Shown: in pieces, positions 4,984-8,957 of the stretch
Layout of the letters: every line of letters begins with the position of its first letter
Position numbering within the stretch: the stretch's first letter is position 1
NCBI GenBank assembly: GCA_025963815.1
Contig: JAOQAA010000373.1
Span: forward strand, 1 to 8,957
DNA from: Capsulimonas sp.
GTDB taxonomy: Bacteria > Armatimonadota > Armatimonadia > Armatimonadales > Capsulimonadaceae
Length of the DNA: 8,957 nucleotides
Direction of reading: 5' to 3'
Position numbers and translations under genes: made by a program
Notes under the pieces: generated by a model
The model's input: only the letters and a program-made list of their open reading frames with translations
What the model was told of the DNA's origin: nothing
The model's database searches: none

Positions 4984-7023
4984 TTACGCAGACACGGGCT
5001 CGAAGGACGATCGCGGATCGTTCTTCGAGCCCGTCGTCTTGAGCGACCAGTACGACCAGAGAAGCGCCGCGCACAGCGCGCCTGCGACAGCTCCCGCATC
5101 GTTGAACGCGACGGACAGCCCAATCGCCGCCAGCCCCGCCTGATAGATTGCGCGTATCTGCACAGACCCCGAAGTGAAGACGACGCGACGGGATGTCAAT
5201 ACGCCCGCAATCGCTCCCCAGAGCAAGAGCGCCCACGCGCTGCGCCACAGCAGTCGGCCCTCCACGGCAAACTTGCGCATCACGATATCCATCCATTCGG
5301 AACCGCCCGATTGCCGCAATCCCATCACCGCCTGTCCTAAATGCGACTGGCGTCCTGGATTGAGATGCGAATCCAGCAGGGCGACGGCAAGCACGGCCAT
5401 CAGAGCCACTCCGACAACGATCGCCGCGCGGCCCACATTCCACCGAATGCCGCGCAGCGAGCCGAAGTAAACTAGCAGCGTTCCCACCGAAACGATCACG
5501 CCGCCCGCCTTCGCGCCGACCTGCGGCGCGCCCACAAGCCCCGCCGTCGCCAAAACAAGAATCAGCAGGACGCTTCGCGCCCCCGCCTTTTCCGCGCTTG
5601 CGGCAGTCACGAGAACGGCGCCTATAAGCGCGCCCATCATCTCATTGCCAACGCCGTAATAACGCGCGCCTTCGACGATCGAATACCCCAGCAGCGAAAA
5701 CTTCAGCAGTCCGAACGGCGCAAGCATATGCAGCACGACGGCGCACCAGATCACGGCGCACAATCCTTGCAGCGCCACGGATGCGCCGACCACGCGCGCG
5801 CCGGACAGCACCGTGGAAAGCAGGATGATGGCGGCAAAGACAAAGGCCGTGACGGACTGACTGACAACAAAAGAGGCAATCGCCGCGCCCAAAACCAGAG
5901 AAAGAACGTCCGGGGTAGGGACATTCCGAAGACGCAGCAACGTGACAGCCACGATCAAAAGCCCGGCGATCACCGCGAACACAGGCAGCAGCTTCATTCC
6001 CTGTCGCTGGATCGCCGCCTTCCGGTCAAGGTGTTCCAGGGTCTGAAGAGACTGTGCTGCTGGGCGCACGGCGAAGTCCGTTTCGTGACGATAGCGGGGC
6101 TGCTTAAAGTCAATCTCTGTTGTACTGTCAGCGGCGGTCAAGGTCGCGCCAAAGTACCCAGCAACGAACCCCGCGACATCCGTATTCGCAATCAGACCAG
6201 GCGTGCGCGTGGAACGGCTTGTGAGCAGGCCCGGCGCGATATCCGGCCCGGCGATGACCAGCGGGGCCAATCGATAGCCCGCCGCGTATTCACGATCATC
6301 CACGGCAGGCGACAAAATGATGAGGCGGGCGCCATATCGCCGCGCGTACTGTGCGGCCTTTCCCACCAGACGATCGGCTCCGGGCCAATCGGCGGGAGCA
6401 TCCATAATGAAGACAGTGTTTGTTCTGGGCGCCAAGGAGAAAAAGAAGTCGATGGGGATTGCCGCCACAACACCGTCGCCGTCCGTCGCGACGAGCGGCG
6501 CATACGGGCTATCCGTCACATAAATCACGGCGCCGACGCTCTTCAGGGTTTTTCCGAGCCGGCCCGGCGCGACACGGTAACCAACGCCGCGATTTGCGTT
6601 CAGGACGCGAGGCCAGTTCAAAGCGACCATATCCGACGAAGTCGATTGCTGTCCCATTCGCCGCTCGAAAAGCGCCCACGCCGGAACGCCTGGGGAAACC
6701 TCATTCATGGAAGGTGTGAATGCGCTGTCGAGGGGATCACACGCCGCACGCGCGCCAGCGCCAAGCGTGAGAACCGCGCTCGACACGCATTCGCGGCTGC
6801 GGTCGCCAGAAACACGCGCGGCGCGCGTGTTCATCAGCGCGACGGCGCCGTGATCCAGCAATCGATGCAGATTGGGCGCCGGAGCGGCCTTCCAATCGTC
6901 GAGCGTCGCCGGCCGCAGCAGCATGATGACGGCGACACGCTGGTCGGACTGCGCGACAGCCGATACGCTGAAGGCGACAGTCGCGAACAAAACCAGCAGC
7001 GCAAGATAAAGCCCCCGCGTCAA
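4984..7023 (-). CDS. Multipass membrane protein with alkaline-phosphatase-like extracytoplasmic domain
   Basis: A 679-residue protein. Residues 5-24 form a signal peptide or first membrane helix ending in AVAQ. Residues about 28-295 resemble a divergent alkaline phosphatase superfamily domain: NLHRLLDHGAVALMN, SSAVLTLGAGARA, RLIILSP and GLLTSRSTRTPGLIANTDVA. The usual metal-binding Asp after the first strand is not visible (VIMLLRP), so it may be catalytically dead. Several hydrophobic segments fill about 345 to 660, with conserved-looking motifs GARYYGVGNEMMG (452-464), GAPQVGAKAGG (498-508), SHLNPGRQSHLG (552-563) and NDAGAVA (641-647). I recall this architecture as an uncharacterised family in several phyla, with no established role; an envelope or polymer function is a guess. 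The start is TTG 7023, overlapping the radA stop (TTGA). The next Met would remove the signal peptide. Confidence 0.85.
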   Translation of the reverse strand: MTRGLYLALLVLFATVAFSVSAVAQSDQRVAVIMLLRPATLDDWKAAPAPNLHRLLDHGAVALMNTRAARVSGDRSRECVSSAVLTLGAGARAACDPLDSAFTPSMNEVSPGVPAWALFERRMGQQSTSSDMVALNWPRVLNANRGVGYRVAPGRLGKTLKSVGAVIYVTDSPYAPLVATDGDGVVAAIPIDFFFSLAPRTNTVFIMDAPADWPGADRLVGKAAQYARRYGARLIILSPAVDDREYAAGYRLAPLVIAGPDIAPGLLTSRSTRTPGLIANTDVAGFVAGYFGATLTAADSTTEIDFKQPRYRHETDFAVRPAAQSLQTLEHLDRKAAIQRQGMKLLPVFAVIAGLLIVAVTLLRLRNVPTPDVLSLVLGAAIASFVVSQSVTAFVFAAIILLSTVLSGARVVGASVALQGLCAVIWCAVVLHMLAPFGLLKFSLLGYSIVEGARYYGVGNEMMGALIGAVLVTAASAEKAGARSVLLILVLATAGLVGAPQVGAKAGGVIVSVGTLLVYFGSLRGIRWNVGRAAIVVGVALMAVLAVALLDSHLNPGRQSHLGQAVMGLRQSGGSEWMDIVMRKFAVEGRLLWRSAWALLLWGAIAGVLTSRRVVFTSGSVQIRAIYQAGLAAIGLSVAFNDAGAVAGALCAALLWSYWSLKTTGSKNDPRSSFEPVSA
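4994..5034. terminator. Long hairpin at the convergent gene ends, possible terminator
   Basis: Positions 4994-5012 pair with 5016-5034: 18 Watson-Crick pairs, one G-T wobble in the plus-strand reading, and a GCG triloop. It begins 27 nt after the stop of the secreted-protein gene, so it could end or protect that transcript. No T-run follows on either strand, so it is not a classical intrinsic terminator. On the minus strand it encodes the last residues of the membrane protein (SKNDPRSSFEPV). Confidence 0.5.
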
Positions 7024-8417
7024 GACCGGAACGCCTTGTCGATCGCTTGATGCACGTTGTCCACGCCGATCACTTCAATGCCGAGGCGCGCTCTGGATAG
7101 GCCCGCGAGGGACCGGGCGGAGACAATCGCGCGTTTAAACCCCATGCGCCCGGCTTCGCGCAGCCGCTGCTCCATATGGCCGACGGCGCGCACCTCACCG
7201 CCGAGGCCCACTTCCCCGGCGACTACCGTATGTTCGTTCACGGCGATTTCACGGAAGTTCGATGCGGTGGCGACCGCGATGGCCAGATCCGCCGACGGCT
7301 CGTCCACGCGGACGCCGCCCGCGATGTTCACGAAGACATCATATTTCGCCAGGGCAAGACCCGCGCGCTTCTCTAAAACGGCGAGAATTAAGTTGACGCG
7401 GTTCGAATCGACGCCCGAAAACGTCCGGCGCGGGCTTGCGAGATACGACGGCGCGCAGAGCGCCTGCACTTCCACCAGCAAAGGACGCGTGCCTTCCACG
7501 ATGGGAGAAACGCACGACCCGGTGACGCGCTCGCTGCGCTCGGACAAAAACATCTCGCTCGGATTGGCGACCTGCGCCAGCCCCTCCTCGCGCATCTCGA
7601 ACAGCCCCAGCTCATCCGTCGATCCGAAACGGTTCTTCACGGCGCGCAATACACGATAGGCGTAATGCCGATCTCCTTCGAACGTCAGGACGGTATCGAC
7701 CATGTGCTCCAGCACGCGCGGACCGGCCAGCGCGCCTTCCTTGGTGACATGGCCAACGAGGAAAATGGGAATGCCGTGCCCCTTGGCCGCCTGCGCCAGC
7801 ATCGCCGTGCACGAACGCACCTGGGAGACGCTGCCCGCCGCCGAGTCAATTTCCGGATGCGTCATCGTCTGAATACTGTCGATGATGACAACGGACGGGC
7901 GCTCGGACGCGATGGTGGACGCGATCAGCGTCACATCGACTTCGTTGTGCAGTAAGATGTTGGGGGAAGCGACGCCGAGGCGTTCGGCGCGCAGCTTGAT
8001 CTGAGTCGCCGACTCTTCACCTGAGACATAGAGAACGGTCCCGCCGGCGTTCGCGAGGTAGCCGGCCGCCTGGGTCAGCAGGGTGCTCTTGCCGATGCCG
8101 GGATCGCCGCCCACCAGGATCAGCGCGCCGGGAACGATGCCGCCGCCGAGCACGCGGTCGAACTCCGTAAGGCCCGCAGAGAGCCGGCCTTCCAGGGCGA
8201 CGCTGGGAACATCCGTCAGACGCGTCGGCTGCGCACGCGTGACGAGACCCAGCGTGGCCGCGCCGTTGGTGCGCGCGATCGCCGTCTTGGAGGGAGTGAT
8301 CGTGACCGATTCTTCGAGCGTGCCCCAGGCGTCGCACCCAGGACACTTGCCAAGCCACTTCGGCGTTTCGTAGCCGCACTCGCGGCACACGTGCCGTGTT
8401 TGAATTCCCTTCGCCAT
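7020..8417 (-). CDS. radA: DNA repair protein RadA (Sms)
   Basis: This is a 465-residue protein; RadA drives branch migration in recombinational repair as a RecA-like ATPase. Domains in order: a C4 zinc finger with Cys11, 14, 25 and 28 (CRECG...CPGC), the RecA-like core with Walker A GDPGIGKST (104-112) and Walker B VVIIDSIQT (176-184), the RadA-specific KNRFG motif (261-265), and a C-terminal Lon-protease-like domain from about residue 300. It has no frameshift and its length is close to E. coli RadA (460). The frame is open up to 8537, but ATG 8417 gives the family-typical MAKG...CRECG start. No Shine-Dalgarno site precedes it; a TACAAT hexamer ends 7 nt upstream, suggesting a leaderless message. 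It overlaps the membrane-protein gene by 4 nt. Confidence 0.97.
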   Translation of the reverse strand: MAKGIQTRHVCRECGYETPKWLGKCPGCDAWGTLEESVTITPSKTAIARTNGAATLGLVTRAQPTRLTDVPSVALEGRLSAGLTEFDRVLGGGIVPGALILVGGDPGIGKSTLLTQAAGYLANAGGTVLYVSGEESATQIKLRAERLGVASPNILLHNEVDVTLIASTIASERPSVVIIDSIQTMTHPEIDSAAGSVSQVRSCTAMLAQAAKGHGIPIFLVGHVTKEGALAGPRVLEHMVDTVLTFEGDRHYAYRVLRAVKNRFGSTDELGLFEMREEGLAQVANPSEMFLSERSERVTGSCVSPIVEGTRPLLVEVQALCAPSYLASPRRTFSGVDSNRVNLILAVLEKRAGLALAKYDVFVNIAGGVRVDEPSADLAIAVATASNFREIAVNEHTVVAGEVGLGGEVRAVGHMEQRLREAGRMGFKRAIVSARSLAGLSRARLGIEVIGVDNVHQAIDKAFRS

Positions 8418-8422
8418 AGGTG

Positions 8423-8434
8423 TTATTGTACCTG
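8423..8434 (-). promoter_or_regulatory. Putative promoter -10 word upstream of radA
   Basis: On the minus strand this reads CAGGTACAATAA, identical to the word before dinG. The -10-like TACAAT (8430-8425) puts the predicted transcript start at about 8418, one base before the radA ATG. No clear -35 is seen. The absence of a ribosome-binding site supports leaderless translation; the role remains inferred. Confidence 0.5.
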
Positions 8435-8525
8435 ATATCCAGTGGACAGAAGGCGCAAAACCCATCTTCGGCGTCGAACAGATGCACGCTATTTTTGTTT
8501 CCAGCGCGCAGTCTCCGAGATTCAT

Positions 8526-8554
8526 TTGACAGCGCATATCCCGTGTGCTAGAAT
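8526..8554 (+). promoter_or_regulatory. Near-consensus sigma-70 promoter of the zinc-ribbon gene
   Basis: A perfect -35, TTGACA (8526-8531), is followed by exactly 17 bp and then the -10 TAGAAT (8549-8554), with a TGC extended element at 8546-8548. Transcription should start near 8561, leaving a leader of about 32 nt. The leader holds a short GCGCC/GGCGC hairpin (8566-8570 with 8575-8579) just before the ribosome site GGAG at 8582-8585. Confidence 0.88.
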
Positions 8555-8592
8555 CAAGAAAGTAAGCGCCGCGTGGCGCATGGAGAACCCTT

Positions 8593-8957
8593 ATGCCCTT
8601 ATTGCGTGAGACGCTCGAAGCGCTGCTCGCACTGCAGCAGATCGATACGCAAATTCAGCGAACGCGAAAGACGCAGGCCGGACTGGACAACGGAACCGAC
8701 GCGCGGACCAAGGCGACGGCGATCCGCGCCCAGGCAAACGCATCGAACCAGGAGTATCACAAGATCGCCGCCGATCTCAAGGACACCGAGCTGAAGCTTG
8801 CTTCGGTCGAGAACAAGGCGAAGACCAACCAGCAGCGGATGTACCAGGGCGCGATCACCAACGTGAAGGAGCTCGCCAACCTGGAAAAAGAAATCGAATC
8901 GCTGGGCCGCCAGCGCTCGGACCTCGACGGCCGTGTGCTGGAGCTGATGGAAGAGGC
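8593..8957 (+). CDS. CT398/CdsZ-like coiled-coil zinc-ribbon protein, N-terminal part
   Basis: The gene is cut by the right edge after 121 complete codons plus two bases, with no stop. It starts at ATG 8593 with GGAG 7 nt upstream and a strong promoter. The visible part is almost all charged helix, predicted to form a long coiled-coil hairpin: residues 5-30 (LRETLEALLALQQIDTQIQ), about 45-80, and MYQGAITNVKELANLEKEI (83-101) into LDGRVLELMEE. The YxGxxxNxKELxxLEKEIxxL pattern is the hallmark of the CT398/HP0958/CdsZ family, which normally ends in a C4 zinc ribbon that would lie outside the window. Members have been linked to secretion, flagellar or RNA-related roles in different bacteria, so no precise job can be given. 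A GTG at 8573 in another frame is not the start. Confidence 0.88.
   Translation, partial: MPLLRETLEALLALQQIDTQIQRTRKTQAGLDNGTDARTKATAIRAQANASNQEYHKIAADLKDTELKLASVENKAKTNQQRMYQGAITNVKELANLEKEIESLGRQRSDLDGRVLELMEE

Noticed and set aside
4994..5034. dif or phage attachment site
   Set aside because: The arms are 19 bp with a 3-base loop and lie inside codons; this lacks the dif layout, and no integrase gene is nearby.
5728..7050. 440-codon plus-strand open frame opposite the membrane-protein gene
   Set aside because: Its product is a low-information Arg/Gln/His-rich chain without domains, whereas the minus strand encodes a signal peptide and ordered membrane segments.
8418..8537. 40-residue N-terminal extension of RadA
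   Set aside because: RadA proteins start just before the zinc finger, as from ATG 8417; the extension also covers the likely promoter word at 8423-8434.

Overview
The window is about 9 kb of GC-rich bacterial chromosome, densely packed with ordinary protein genes plus a few unfamiliar ones. I see no insertion sequence, phage gene, CRISPR array, tRNA or rRNA. The gene mix is a DinG-type Fe-S helicase, a PduO-type cobalamin adenosyltransferase, a Bcp peroxiredoxin, a GH43-like enzyme, RadA, a large membrane protein with an alkaline-phosphatase-like ectodomain, and a CT398/CdsZ-like zinc-ribbon protein. Together with GC-rich codon use this suits an environmental bacterium with a large genome. 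My best guess, from general resemblance only and not proven by any marker here, is the phylum Armatimonadota (Capsulimonas-like).

Layout from left to right. Positions 2-355 (+) hold the 3' end of a gene made almost entirely of a 17-residue tandem repeat. A strong bidirectional terminator (373-416) separates it from a minus-strand operon that ends at the same point. Read in its own direction, that operon is dinG (4394-2391), pduO (2394-1843), bcp (1813-1337) and a GH43-like gene (1332-415). The dinG stop overlaps the pduO start (ATGA), and the last two genes are 4 nt apart, so translation is probably coupled. A 171-bp divergent intergenic region follows. Then comes a small secreted protein on the plus strand (4566-4967). 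It converges on a second minus-strand operon, radA (8417-7020) followed by the membrane protein (7023-4984), whose TTG start overlaps the radA stop. A perfect 19-bp hairpin lies at this convergence, inside the last codons of the membrane-protein gene. At the right edge, after a divergent promoter region with a near-consensus sigma-70 promoter, the zinc-ribbon gene begins at 8593 and runs off the window.

Functional themes are DNA repair (DinG-like helicase, RadA), redox defence (Bcp), cofactor handling (PduO) and carbohydrate processing (GH43). The two repair genes head separate operons, yet both carry the same 12-bp word containing TACAAT just before the start codon. This suggests shared, possibly leaderless, expression. 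The least explained items are the 17-residue repeat protein, the small secreted protein, and the membrane protein whose phosphatase-like domain seems to lack its metal ligands.
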